From Bactericera cockerelli (taxonomy: Eukaryota; Arthropoda; Insecta; Hemiptera; Triozidae): 64,000 nt of DNA. The notes below the pieces were generated by a model, which worked only from the letters and a program-made list of their open reading frames with translations, was not told the origin of the DNA and did not search any database. Location: NCBI GenBank assembly GCA_024516035.1, contig CM044963.1, positions 20,576,703 to 20,640,702 of the forward strand, given 5' to 3'. This document shows, piece by piece, positions 31,501 through 43,329 of this stretch (position 1 is the stretch's first letter; every line of letters begins with the position of its first letter). A program made the translations under genes and the position numbers.

Positions 31501-31713
31501 GCTCTGGTAGTCAAGTGGTTAACGCTCTAGTCTGATAATCCAGGTAATGCATAGATTCGTTGGTTCGAATCCCACCCAATGCGTGAATTTTTCTTCAATT
31601 ATTTGATTTTGTGACCACGTAATAATATTTTGCGAGTTAGGTGGTAGAAAATGCTTTGAGCATCAACCACGCCCTCGCCTGGTGGTTACCTTCCACTAAA
31701 GAGTATTATTATT
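31501..31713 (+). mobile_element. tRNA-derived SINE, family B
   Basis: Sense copy: CTCTGGTAGTCAAGTGGTTA, GGTTCGAATCCCACCCAATG, GTAGAAAATGCTTTGAGCAT, TACCTTCCACTAAAGAGTAT. Confidence 0.87.
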
Positions 31714-32500
31714 ATTATAAAGATGAAGGCGTTAAGGTGACTTTTATGGGTGGAAGAGATTGTCATAAGCAATAGCCTTCCTCTGTATATATTTTATCTA
31801 AGTTGTTCATCTTTTTTTACTTCCGAGAAATTTCTAATATTAGCAATCTGAAGTATTTTATATTGTTCTAAATTTTGTATTTTATTTTTATCATTACTTC
31901 TTTGTACATAATATGTTCTATTAAATAATTCAATAATAATAATAATATTTTTTTATGTTTCATTTCTAAATTTAATAACAGAGAGTACAGAGACAGTCAA
32001 TTTGTATTCAGAAATCACTTTGTAGTCTCTGTATGTATAAGTTCATACATACTCACTTTAAACATAGGTACTAATATATGTAAAAGTCTATACCTATATG
32101 TGTGTTCGTGGGTAAATATATTCGCGTGTATTTATACAACCAATATTATACAACGCGTGTATAAGGAAGAAAAAAATACAAGCCAGATAAAAAAGAATAC
32201 ATAAAAAAATATACTGTGTGCGAAATTTCAAGTTCATTGCGATCCGATGGACTTATATGGACACAAATCCGTCGCGACCTTGAGTTTAATTTATTTCAAA
32301 ATTTAGTATTTTATGTCGCAAACCACAGGCTGAAAATTCGTAACCTCTGTTTGCGACACTGCCAATCAGCGGTCAATTTTTTTAAGCAACTGACAATCTT
32401 TTTTTTTTTGTGGTCAACAATCTTTTGATAGTCGATATAGACATTGATCATTGAGACGTGACTTGTGTGAGAGATCATCATCAATATTAGAATCAGTATA
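31714..32500. other. Non-coding; probable retroelement tail at the start
   Basis: 31750-31830 (GGGTGGAAGAGATTGTCATA) resembles 33968-34010 and 45262-45310. The remainder has no recognisable content. Confidence 0.4.
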
Positions 32501-32503
32501 CTA

Positions 32504-32590
32504 GGCTGTCCCGGTAGCTCAGTGGTCAAAGCGTGTCGGTCTGAACATTCAGAGGTCGTGGGTTCGAAACCCAGGTGGAACGCGACCCCT
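32504..32590 (+). mobile_element. tRNA-like SINE head, family F (best copy)
   Basis: GTCCCGGTAGCTCAGTGGTC (A box), TCTGAACATTCAGA (anticodon arm) and GTGGGTTCGAAACCCAG (T arm). The acceptor strands GTCCCGG and GTGGAAC mismatch, so a functional tRNA is unlikely. Confidence 0.65.
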
Positions 32591-33130
32591 GGATTGCCTG
32601 ACTATTGCCTTGGCCACTGTAAGTTTATTGTAAGTTTCCCCCGAAAACTTTAGAAAAATGTAGTCTGTTTCAGACCAGTTACGGCCTAAATTTGAGGGTT
32701 TTTGAAACCTCGCTAGTTTTCTCTAACTTGTTATACTGAAATATCCGTGGCACAGATTTTAAAGTATGAATAGCTCTACGAAAAGGAAAAAATCCAAGTT
32801 GATAGGTTGAGTAGAAGCGGAGAAAAACGTACATAAGTGCGGAAAAATCTACTTTTCAGGAAGCACGATTTTTCTGAAAGTGAACCGTGATCATTCTGTG
32901 ACGTCATCTAGCGGGCTCCCAAACTCTTCTAACTCGTTCATACGTTATTTCGACTCTTCGGAAGTGAAAAACAAGAAGAATAAACCACATCTAGTATAAA
33001 AAAAATCGGTCAAAAGAATTACCCACCACCCTTCAAGACAGTAGGCTACACTGGGTAGAGTGTATGTGAATTAGACTGGTAGTAACTCTATCAACGCGTT
33101 AGTAAGTTATGAAAAAAGTATTAACTTACT
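32591..33130. other. Non-coding, nothing recognised
   Basis: No gene, palindrome or SINE identified. Confidence 0.4.
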
Positions 33131-33137
33131 AAGGTGA

Positions 33138-33282
33138 AGACATCATATTTGTGTTAATCACTTTCGTAATATCGCAACTACTCAACCTTGCTTTACTTAA
33201 TCCACGCTGAAACCGGGACTTGAACCACCGACCTCCGGTTACAAGTCCGCTGTCTTATCGATCCAGCTTCTGAGGTTGGTAT
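33138..33282 (-). mobile_element. SINE family A
   Basis: Antisense copy: CATCATATTTGTGTTAATCA to AGCTTCTGAGGTTGGT. Confidence 0.86.
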
Positions 33283-33299
33283 CAACGCTTTAGTAGCTT

Positions 33300-33760
33300 C
33301 ATTTTTAATAGTAATGCACAGATTACGGAATCCATGGCAAAGCAATGGCTAACTATAACAAACTAAGAGGCAGGTACTGAACTGCTCTTATGATACTTAT
33401 CTCTAGTTATCTACTATAAAGCACTATGACTCTACCCAGCCAAAAGACATGTACCTACCTACTAAGTATTACCTAGTTTTATTTTTAGTAGTAAAACCGA
33501 TAGAGTCCATGCCAAACTAACAATCACAGACCAAGGGTAGGTACTACTGCTGTAATGATACCTATATCTATTTATCTAGTTATCTACTTCATAAAGCACT
33601 ATGATTCTACTCAGCCAAAAGACATATATCTACATACTAAGTATTACCTGGTTTTATTTTTAGTAGTAAAACCGATAGAGTCCATGCCAAACTAACGATC
33701 ACAAATCACAGACCAAGGGTAGGTACTACTGTTGTAATGATACCTAGATTATTTTACCAA
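33300..33760 (+). repeat. ~180 bp tandem repeat, about 2.5 copies
   Basis: AAAGCACTATGA, CAGCCAAAAGACAT, AGTAGTAAAACCGATAGAGT and GACCAAGGGTAGGTACTACT repeat at about 33417 and 33594, with a partial more diverged copy upstream. Non-coding. Confidence 0.8.
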
Positions 33761-34555
33761 TTCTAGAAAACACTATCAAGTCCTCTAAATCTACCTACCT
33801 GAAAGCTATAACCACCTTCTTCTATAGGTAACTATAGATCTATATTCTAGAAGATAAAGCACTACAGTTAAATGTTAATCGACTCTATTGGCAATATTGG
33901 CATCTATCACGCCGTACTATGTTTATTTGTAATGTAAAGTGTTCGACTGACGTCAGTAGATAATGGTTGGGTGGAAGAGATCGCCGTAGGTAAAACCCAA
34001 GCCCTCTACTGAGAACATAATATTTTTTTATTTCTACTCTTTTGTGCATCATTTCAATTATATTGTATTTGTTTGTAACCAAGATTTGATCCAATTTAAA
34101 ATTCCCGAGTAAGAGTAAGTAAACAGTGTCTTCATTTAGCAGTTGTTTTGGTGACATTATGGCAGCACTTTTCCATGGCATCATGGAGGCTCATTGTGGT
34201 GGAAGGATTGAGAATATAGTTATTAAATTATTTGACTTCCGACTGACACTGTATTATTTAGCACTATAATAGCGAAACACTGTATGTATAGCACCACGAT
34301 AGGCAATATAGTATTGCCATATTATATCAGTACTGTATATAGTGCTATATACTTATTACATAGCTCTACTATCATAGCAGTACTGTCAGCGGCAGTGACA
34401 TAGCGTGAGAATTCAAGGTGAACGTCGAGTTGCCGAGAGTAAGTCAAAGCTAGAGCTAGTACCTATGTAGTAAGTGATAACTCGATAGTTCTATATGTGA
34501 GGGTCAATAGCCGAAATTGCTCACTGAGAAATAAAACGCACACAAGGCAATTTTT

Positions 34556-34722
34556 GGCCCATTCTAGAAACACTCTTCCCTCTCAAAATCCCAAAATCTC
34601 CGTTTCAACCGTCACACAACGCCCTCTGTTTGGACTTCAAATTAACCAATCAGAGTGCGTTGTGTGACAGTTAAGAGGGAGATTTGGTAATTTTGAGAAT
34701 GGAGACGGTTTCTGGAACGGGC
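34556..34722. mobile_element. Palindromic MITE
   Basis: Left GCCCATTCTAGAAAC pairs with right GTTTCTGGAACGGGC; inside, GTCACACAACGC pairs with GCGTTGTGTGAC. A half copy is at 35190-35275 (GCGTTGTGTGCCGTTT, TTTTGGAACGGGTTAC). Confidence 0.75.
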
Positions 34723-34799
34723 TACTTGTATCTTTCAAATGATGAAAGCCCAAGTTTTGGCTATTAAGCAAGCTTAAAGTCAATCCGCAATCTGGTTGA

Positions 34800-35660
34800 T
34801 TTTTTTTCTAATTTGGGTTTAACGTCGCTTTGAACTGCATGGTCATATCACACCATCGATGCTGGCAATCTGGTAGTTTGCAATGTTTGAAACTCTGCTG
34901 AAATTGGACTTTGAAACCCCAAAAGAAAAAAAAAATGCTCACATCGTGATGTGGTAGAGTGAGAATACCAGATCGCCGCCCCCATGGAGAAATACTCAAA
35001 CCCCGATGGCCAGTGCAAGATCTAGATTAGTGTCTTTCCTGTATTGGATACCGGATTTCGTTTAAACTTCAATATTCTCGATAAAAAAAAGGGTTTGACG
35101 TAAACATCGTTTGATCGCTTGAAAAGGCTAGTCAGGGACGCTACTGGAACAACCCTGTAGATTCCTGGAAAATCCAAAATATTCTAACACAAAGCCTCAT
35201 CAGAATGCGTTGTGTGCCGTTTGAAACGGAGATTCGGGGATTTTGAGAGTGGAGACTGATTTTGGAACGGGTTACAGATTGTCATGTGTGCGTTCTTTTA
35301 CTTTCTATTACCTACGAGGTCTAGAAAGCATCGTTTTTGTTCCTTTTTTTAAATCGTGCTGATGATTTTTTTTCTCGCTCGACTAACGATTTCGGCATCT
35401 GTGCCTAACATGAAAAAAAATCCATAAACGTACCAATACGTATACCTGCATAGGTTCTTGTCTTATATGACGGTGACTCTCGGGTGATAACTGGTAGCTG
35501 AGACAAAGCTAGAAGTACTACCTATGTATAAATATATGTATACTAAGTTAATTACCATCCACCACTTTAAGTGATAACTCGATAAGTATAGGCATATGAT
35601 ACTCCGTTGATTGCAGGGAGTTAGTCAACTCTCAAAGCCAGAAGACAAGCAATAATACAT
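34800..35660. other. Repeat fragments and non-coding DNA
   Basis: 34812-34870 carries AACGTCGCTTTGAACTGCAT, related to 42140-42175. 35190-35275 is a half MITE. The rest is not recognised. Confidence 0.45.
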
Positions 35661-35680
35661 ATTACCTATTATAGCTAAGT

Positions 35681-35825
35681 ACCGACCTCAGTAGCTTGAT
35701 CGATAAGGCGACGGACTTGTAACCTGGAGGTCAGTGCTTCAAGTCCCGGTTTCAGCGTAGATTTAGTAAAGCGAGTTTGAGTAGTTGTGACATCACGAAA
35801 GTGATTAACACAAATATGATAACTT
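35681..35825 (+). mobile_element. SINE family A with clear target duplication
   Basis: Complete sense copy. 13-bp direct repeats ATTATAGCTAAGT flank it at 35668-35680 and 35826-35838, fixing the element's ends as ACCGACCTC and ATGATAACTT. Confidence 0.93.
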
Positions 35826-36174
35826 ATTATAGCTAAGTATCTATGTAGGAAGTATAATGGAACTTTCAATGCTGCGTTAGCCAGACTGAAGTGTTCCTTT
35901 ATGCCATCAGTTGTTTTGATGGCACCGAAAATGAGGAAAAATTCACGCATTGAGTGAAATTCGAACTCAGCTTCCAGTAAAGCAATCTTCTAAAAAAATC
36001 ATACAGGCAATTTTGAAACGCATTAAAGTAAAAAATAAAAAATATAGTGAATGTGCAAAAAAAATCAGACCGTTCAAAAACGAATGGCTGAAAACTCAAA
36101 ATCAGAAATTTGCCAGACCATCTAGACTCTAGACTTCTAGACAGAGTGATAAAAAGTTACAGCAGGTATTGGTA

Positions 36175-36304
36175 GACAGAGAAAGAGAGAGAGAGATAAA
36201 GAGAGGAAGAGAGATAGATGGAGAGAGACCGACAGAGTGAGAAAGAAAGAGAGAGAGGGTGGAGAGAGAGAGAAAAAAAAAGGAAGAGATAGAAAGAGAG
36301 TGAA

Positions 36305-36380
<76 letters not shown>
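36175..36380 (+). repeat. (GA)n microsatellite
   Basis: About 200 bp of GA-rich sequence with a pure GAGAGA core near 36310-36378. Open frames on the other strand (Leu/Ser repeats) are by-products. Confidence 0.95.
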
Positions 36381-36382
<2 letters not shown>

Positions 36383-36796
36383 GGAGAGGACAGTGAGTGT
36401 ATCGACCAGTAGGTAGACTATGATAGTGTATGATAGAAGAAAAACTACGAGTGCTGAACGGATAATTAAAATTTTCTTGTGGACCATGTGAAATGGACAA
36501 AATGTTTGGGATTCTGGCCTTGTATCAACTCCACCATGGTAGGTAGTCTTTTCTGTTATTTGGTATATTTAATGTGTAAAATTAGTATATGTTATTTTAT
36601 TTTGTAAAAATATTATGTTTCATTACATCAAGCTCCGTGAAGTTGGCTCGCCCCTAAACCAATATGAAAACGTTTATATCTAAAAAGTTTGTACTCGTTG
36701 TACTTTTGTACCACTTCTTTTTCTTTGTAATCCAAACTAAATTTATTTCGTCTTGTGACCGCCTACCGTTATACGAAGTTTAATAAGGTTGCAAAT

Positions 36797-37760
36797 GGGC
36801 GAGCCAGCTTCACGTGAAGGTTGGCTCGCCCCTAAAACCGATATGAACGGTTTTATCTCATAGAGTTTGTACTCGGTTTGTACTCCTTTGTACCAACTTT
36901 CTTTTTTCTCTACGACCTACCGTTCTCGAGATATTGCAAAAACAAAACTGGCAAATTTTCAAGGTCACTCATTTTTTTCTTCAATTCGATTGTACTCGGT
37001 TTGTACTCCTTTGTACCGTTTATATTTTTTGTCTGTGACCAACCGTTCTCCAGATATTCAGGTTGCTAGATGGGCGAGCCAGCTTCACGTGAAGGTGGCT
37101 CGCCCCTAAAACCAATATGAACGGTTTATGTCTCATAAGTTTGTACTCGGTTTGTACTCCTTTGTACCAACTTTCTTTTTTCTCTACGACCTACCGTTCT
37201 CGAGATATTGCAAAAACAAAACTGGCAAATTTTCAAGGTCACTCATTTTTTTCTTCAATTCGATTGTACTCGGTTTGTACTCCTTTGTACCGTTTATATT
37301 TTTTGTCTGTCACCAACCGTTCTCCAGATATTCAGGTTGCTAGATGGGCGAGCCAGCTTCACGTGAAGTTGGCTCGCCCCTAAAACCGATATGAACGGTT
37401 TATGTCTCATAAGTTTGAACTCGGTTTGTACTCCTTTGTACCAACTTTCTTTTTTCTCTACGACCTACCGTTATCGAGATATTGCAAAAACAAAATTGGC
37501 AAATTTTCAAGGTTACTAATTTTTTTCTTTGATTCGATTGTACTCGGTTTGTACTCTTTTGTACCGTTTATATTTTTTGTCTGTGACCAACCGTTCTCGA
37601 GATATTCAGGTTGCTAGATGGGCGATCCAGCTTCACGTGAAGTTGGCTCGCCCCTAAAACCAATATGAACGGTTTATGTCTCATAAGTTTGTACTCGGTT
37701 TGTACTCCTTTGTACCATTTATATTTTTTGTCTGTGACCAACCGTTCTCGAGATATTGAG
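36797..37760 (+). repeat. ~274 bp subunits, left arm
   Basis: Near-perfect palindromes (GGGCGAGCCAGCTTCACGTG and its complement half) sit at 36797-36831, 37072-37105, 37346-37380 and 37620-37653 and delimit about 274-bp units. Each unit contains TTTGTACTCGGTTTGTACTC twice and CCGTTCTCGAGATATT. Adjacent units share high identity. Confidence 0.88.
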
Positions 37761-37939
37761 AAAAATAGATGTGAAAAAACGAAAGTAAGCATTGTGCGTT
37801 CTGAAAGCACCTGCGACAATTTCTCATAAAGGAACATCGCTATGTCATGAGGGGTGCGTTCAAAGCCAAGTATTCGATTTTGTTTTCCTTATGTAATACT
37901 TTTAATAGATTGAGTATATAAATACTTATCTTCCATACA

Positions 37940-38870
37940 TTTTGTATCGTGTGTACCCTGGCGGTTACCCATTTATGAGGACTTTAGTGCTTGGGGAAAA
38001 TCAAAGTAAACCCGCAATATCTCTGGAACTAAATGGGTACAAACGACGAAATTTGGCCAATCGTTTTAATTTATTAATACACATCTTCCATATAAATTTC
38101 ATCGTTTGTACCCTCACGGTTACCTATTAATGAAGACTCTGATTGATGCGGTTTTTAAAAGTAAACCCGCAATATCTCTGGAACTAAATGGGTACAAACG
38201 ACGAAATTTGGCCAATCGATTGAATATATTAATACACATCTTCCATATAAATTTCATCGTTTGTACCCTCACGGTTACCTTTTAATAAAGACTCTAGTTG
38301 ATGCGGTTTTTAAAAGTAAACCCGCAATATCTCTGGAACTAAATGGGTACAAACGACGAAATTTGGCCAATCGATTGAATATATTAATACACATCTTCCA
38401 TATAAATTTCATCGTTTGTACCCTAACGGTTACCTATTAATGCAGACTCTAGTTGATGCGGTTTTTAAAAGTAAACCCGCAATATCTCTGGAACTAAATG
38501 GGTACAAACGACGAAATTTGGCCAATCGATTGAATATATTAATACACATCTTCCATATAAATTTCATCGTTTGTACCCTCACGGTTACCTATTAATGAAG
38601 ACTCTAGTTGATGCGGTTTTTAAAAGTAAACCCGCAATATCTCTGGAACTAAATGGGTACAAACGACGAAATTTAGCCAATCGAATACCTTGATTAGTAC
38701 TCACCTTCCATATAATTTTCATCGTTTGTACCTACGTAGTTACCCATTTACAAGGACTTCAGTTTTTGCGGTACATCAGAGAAAATATACAATATCTCTG
38801 GAACCAAATGGGTACAAACGACGAAATTTAGCCAATCGATTATCTTGATTAGTACTTACCTTCCATATAA
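37940..38870 (+). repeat. 155-bp satellite with internal hairpin, six units
   Basis: AATATCTCTGGAACTAAATG recurs at about 38016, 38171, 38326, 38481, 38636 and, diverged, 38791: a strict 155-bp period. In each unit GGGTACAAACGACGAAATTT can pair with AAATTTCATCGTTTGTACCC across a loop of about 40 bases. Confidence 0.9.
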
Positions 38871-39319
38871 TTTTCATTGTTTGTACTCCTACCGTTCTCG
38901 AGATATTGAGGAAAATAGATGAGAAAAACGCAAGAAAGCATTGTCCGTTTTGAATGCACCTACACAAATTCCTCGAAAAGGAGCATCGTTATTCGAAGAG
39001 GGGTGCGTTCAAAGACATGTACTCGATTTTGTTTTTCTTATGAAATAATTTGAGTAGATTGAACAAGCCAGTGCTGCAGTGGATAATTTCTCGATTAGCT
39101 AATCGATTGAATGTATTAGTACTTACCTTCCATATAATTTTCATCGTTTGTACCCACGTGGTTACCCATTTACGAGGACTTTAGTTTTTGCGGTACATCA
39201 GAGAAAATATGCAATATCTCTGGAACCAAATGGGTACAAACTATGAAATTAGCCAATCGAAAGCCAATCGACGAAATAAGCCAATCGATTAACTTGAATA
39301 GTAATACCGTTGATTTTTT

Positions 39320-40580
39320 TTTAAATCGCATGCATTCTTTTTGATAACCGAGGTCATTCTTAACCCAGTTGTGCGTCAAAAGTGTTTTCCGTTAAAAAGT
39401 AACCCTTTATGTAAAATGACAGAAAATGAACGAGAACAGCTTATCTTACAATATACTAGATCTATCGATAGCATATTAGTTCATTCAAATCGGACGTACT
39501 GTTCGAAAGATAAGTTCATTCGATTTCTGAAAACATCTAAAATCTCAGATCGAGTCAAATCTTAAGCAAAACAAGTCAACATACAATCTTTTCTTTAAGG
39601 ATTTTTTCAAATTTGAACTGAAGATAGCCAGTGGTGAATAAAGCCTTACCAAGCATTTGGAACCACTTGTTTGCATACTCAGCGTAAGTTGAAGGGGTAT
39701 TTTATCATATTTGACATTTTGCCTTCAATTCTATCATGTATGTAATTTTAGGTATTTCAAACAAAATTTTAGAGAGAAGTAGTCAAAAATATACGTTTTT
39801 GGTTCCAAAAAATTTTCCGTACCGCCAACAGGAAAGCCACAAAGGCTCCTTCAAAATGATTGCATAACTTGGATATATGAAGGGATTTTTGAAAAACAAA
39901 ATTTGATTTCAATAGCTCTCAAGTAACGATTGAGCATGGAGTAACACAGATTTTTGATGCTTGCATTTTTGCCAGGTTTTTATACCTTTGAAAGTTCGAG
40001 GTAGACCAAAATAGATATTTTTGATAAGAAATGGACAGAATGAAATAATATGTTGATGTTTTTATGCCAATTTGGGATAAAGTTTCGCAAAATCTGCCTA
40101 ATATCGTTGATTTTTTTGAAATCGCATGCATACTTTTTGATAACCCAGGTTTTCTTAACCCAGTTGTGTGTCAAAAGTGTTTTCCGTTAAAAAGTAATCC
40201 TTTATGTAAAATGACAGAAAATGAACGAGAGCAGCTTATCTTACAATTCTCTTGATCTATCGATAGCACTTTAGTTCATTAAAATCGGACGTACGGTTCG
40301 AAAGATAAGTTCATTCGATTTCCGAAAACATCCAAAATCTCAGATCGAGTCGAATCTTAAGCAAAACAAGTCGACATACAATCTTTTCTTTAAGGATTTT
40401 TTTCAAATTTGAACTGAAGATAGCCAGTGGTGAATAAAGCCTTACCAAGCATTTGGAACCACTTGTTTGCATACTCAACGTAAGTTGAAGGGGTATTTTA
40501 TCATATTTGACATTTTGCCTTCAATTCTCATCAAGTATGTAATTTTAGGTATTTCAAACAAAATTTTAGTACCCATTTGG
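39320..40580 (+). repeat. Direct duplication in the foldback centre
   Basis: The block AACCCAGTTGTGCGTCAAAA...GCATTTGGAACCACTTG... at about 39360-39790 recurs at about 40155-40575, an offset of roughly 793 bp. The first copy belongs to the left arm and loop, the second to the loop, and an inverse copy is in the right arm. Confidence 0.82.
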
Positions 40581-41129
40581 TTCCAGAGATATTGCATACT
40601 TATCGATAGATCTAGTATATTGTAAGATAAGCTGTTCTCGTTCATTTTCTGTCATTTTACATAAAGGGTTACTTTTTAACGGAAAACACTTTTGACGCAC
40701 AACTGGGTTAAGAATGACCTCGATTATCAAAAAGAATGCATGCGATTTAAAAAAAAATCAACGGTATTACTGATCAAGTTAATCGATTGGCTAATTTCGT
40801 CGATTGGCTTTCGATTGGCTAATTTCATCGTTTGTACCCATTTGGTTCCAGAGATATTGCATATTTTCTCTGATGTACCGCAAAAACTAAAGTCCTCGTA
40901 AATGGGTAACCACGTGGGTACAAACGATGAAAATTATATGGAAGGTAAGTACTAATACGTTCAATCGATTAGCTAATCGAGAAATTATCCACTGCAGCAC
41001 TGGCTTGTTCAATCTACTCAAATTATTTCATAAGAAAAACAAAATCGAGTACATGTCTTTGAACGCACCCCTCTTCGAATAACGATGCTCCTTTTCGAGG
41101 AATTTGTGTAGGTGCATTCAAAACGCACA

Positions 41130-41989
41130 ATGCTTTCTTGCGTTTTTCTCATCTATTTTCCTCAATATCTCGAGAACGGTTGGTCACAGACAAAAAATAT
41201 AAATGGTACAAAGGAGTACAAACCGAGTACAAACTTATGAGACATAAACCGTTCATATTGGTTTTAGGGGCGAGCCAACTTCACGTGAAGCTGGATCGCC
41301 CATCTAGCAACCTGAATATCTCGAGAACGGTTGGTCACAGACAAAAAATATAAACGGTACAAAGGAGTACAAACCGAGTACAATCGAATCGAAGAAAAAA
41401 ATGAGTGACCTTGAAAATTTGCCAGTTTTGTTTTTGCAATATCTCGAGAACGGTAGGTCGTAGAGAAAAAAGAAAGTTGGTACAAAGGAGTACAAACCGA
41501 GTACAAACTTATGAGACATAAACCGTTCATATCGGTTTTAGGGGCGAGCCAACTTCACGTGAAGCTGGCTCGCCCATCTAGCAACCTGAATATCTCGAGA
41601 ACGGTTGGTCACAGACAAAAAATATAAACGGTACAAAGGAGTACAAACCGAGTACAATCGAATTGAAGAAAAAAATGAGTGACCTTGAAAATTTGCCAGT
41701 TTTGTTTTTGCAATATCTCGAGAACGGTAGGTCGTAGAGAAAAAAGAAAGTTGGTACAAAAGAGTACAAACCGAGTACAAACTCATGAGATATAAACCGT
41801 TCATATCGGTTTTAGGGGCGAGCCAACTTCACGTGAAGCTGGCTCGCCCATTTTGCAACCCTTATAACTCGTAAACGGTAGGGGTACAAGCGAAATAATT
41901 TTTGGTACAAAGGAGTACAAAGTGAGTACAAACTTTTGACTAATAAAGTTTTCATATTGGTTTTAGGGGCGAGCCAACTTCACGGAGCT
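41130..41989 (-). repeat. ~274 bp subunits, right arm
   Basis: Inverse copies of the left-arm subunits, delimited by palindromes at 41267-41302, 41541-41575 and 41815-41849. Two full units here against three on the left. Confidence 0.87.
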
Positions 41990-42079
41990 CATTACATAGT
42001 CTACCTAGTACATACCTAGTTTGAAATTAAGAGATATGTTTAATGATTGTTTACAAAATATTTGTCATTATTTATACTT

Positions 42080-42180
42080 TTCCTACTGGATATGTGGGTA
42101 GCAGGTTTGTGAGTTTCCTGCGAATGGAGGGAAACACCCCCGTCGTGATATAACCATGCAGTTGAAGGCGACGTTGAAGG
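42080..42180 (+). mobile_element. SINE fragment
   Basis: GTGGGTAGCAGGTTTGTGAG, TCCTGCGAATGGAGGGAAAC and ATATAACCATGCAGTTGAAG relate to 34810 and the family E body. Confidence 0.55.
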
Positions 42181-42236
42181 GGGAAAAAAGCCATATTGAA
42201 ACGGTCGTTTATCCTCGATTAGCTAGAAACTTACTA

Positions 42237-42387
42237 ATGCCGGGTCCACACTAAGCAAACATTGTTAGCTAACAATGTTCGCAGTGTGGACCCGGCATTA
42301 GAAAATGTTTTTACGAGTTGTTTTAAATAACATTGTTCGCGAACATTGTTAGCTAACAATGTTCGCTTAGTGTGGACCCGGCATAAA
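42237..42387. mobile_element. Compound palindromic MITE
   Basis: Outer ends ATGCCGGGTCCACACTAAGC and GCTTAGTGTGGACCCGGCAT are perfect inverted repeats. The left 60 bp is itself a palindrome centred on GTTAGCTAAC, and the right half contains AACATTGTTCGCGAACA-type symmetry. No coding content. Confidence 0.87.
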
Positions 42388-42499
42388 CAGCTACCTACTT
42401 TAACCTCAGCCAGCGTGAGTTGGGTCGGAAAAAGTCACAATCAGGATCACGAGTTGGGCCCCATCGTGATATGACCATGCAAAGTGGCATTAAACACAA

Positions 42500-43250
42500 C
42501 ATATAAAAACAAGGTGAGAGGACGGTCTCCAATTTTCTCCGTACAGTTTTTAGTGAGCTACGTTAATCATCATTGAGTGAATTATCTTATCCCTCTGGCT
42601 TTGTTTTGAACTAGCGATAAATTGCATTTACTACAACAGCTTGAAAATTGACAGATACCTACAATCTCAGATGTAGGAAATATGCTAACACAGATATGCT
42701 AATGTGCGAATCATTACACAATTTACACATTTCAGTTAATGCACATACATGATTTTGCATACGAGCGAGTTGCCTATCTAAGTCTACTTTGTTTTGATTG
42801 TATTGAAATCTTGTATGCAAATTGCGAGTGAGCGTTTCCTAATCTATGGTCCGCTTTGGAGCTTTAATTGTTTCAGAATAATATCCTTACTCTTTGGGTA
42901 AATTCTATGTAGGGTTATTACTCGTGTGGTTCATTTTGGGTCCGAAATAACCAACATGGGAAATAACTCAGCAGGCAATAACCCCACCCTTTAAGGAGGA
43001 CATTTAGTTTCTTTTATTTTCTTTGTTCAATCTATTTTTTCATTAATATGATTCATTTTATACTTTAAATTTTGTACTTTGTCTATAAAATTCAATACAA
43101 TACTATGTTTGTCCTGCAAGAATGAGACTGAAGAGTCCCTGTACTCTCACAGTCTAAAAAAGTCTCATTTATTGGTGTAAACCTAATAAAGGTATACCTA
43201 ATAAAGAGTAATGTAATAATAATAATAGCATTGAGATTAAAGAGCTATAA
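42500..43250. other. Non-coding, retroelement tail traces
   Basis: GGCAATAACCCCACCCTTTA at about 42975 matches the tail motif near 16903 and 56850. No gene seen. Confidence 0.4.
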
Positions 43251-43329
43251 ATTATGTACAATCATCCTAACAAGATGCAAAGTATGGTACTAAGAAGATT
43301 GAACTTGGATAGGAACGATGCCAGAGAAG

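Larger units (their letters stand above)
36629..41989. mobile_element. Foldback-like element, 5.4 kb
   Basis: Inverted ends AGCTCCGTGAAGTTGGCTCG (left) and CGAGCCAACTTCACGGAGCT (right). Left arm 36629-39470, right arm 40601-41989, with an inner loop of about 1.1 kb. Direct repeats CATTACAT flank it at 36621-36628 and 41990-41997. The arms consist of tandem subunits separated by palindromes, as in foldback elements. The left arm has additional 155-bp satellite units missing from the right arm. No transposase is seen; short repeated frames such as those starting MYSFVP are translated repeat DNA. The 8-bp duplication would suit a hAT-like or similar transposase acting in trans. Confidence 0.88.

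Noticed and set aside
32504..32583. Functional tRNA gene
   Set aside because: Acceptor strands GTCCCGG and GTGGAAC do not pair well, and the same head occurs in several SINE copies.
36129..36500. Leu/Ser-rich frames on the minus strand
   Set aside because: They are by-products of the (GA)n microsatellite.
36867..37617. Repeated 63-88 codon frames (MYSFVP.../MYSVCTPLYQ...) as a gene family
   Set aside because: They are translations of the foldback subunits, appear on both strands in mirror positions and cross the palindromes.
36629..41989. CRISPR array or prokaryotic repeat system
   Set aside because: Repeats are long, palindrome-linked and inverted, in a eukaryotic context without cas genes.
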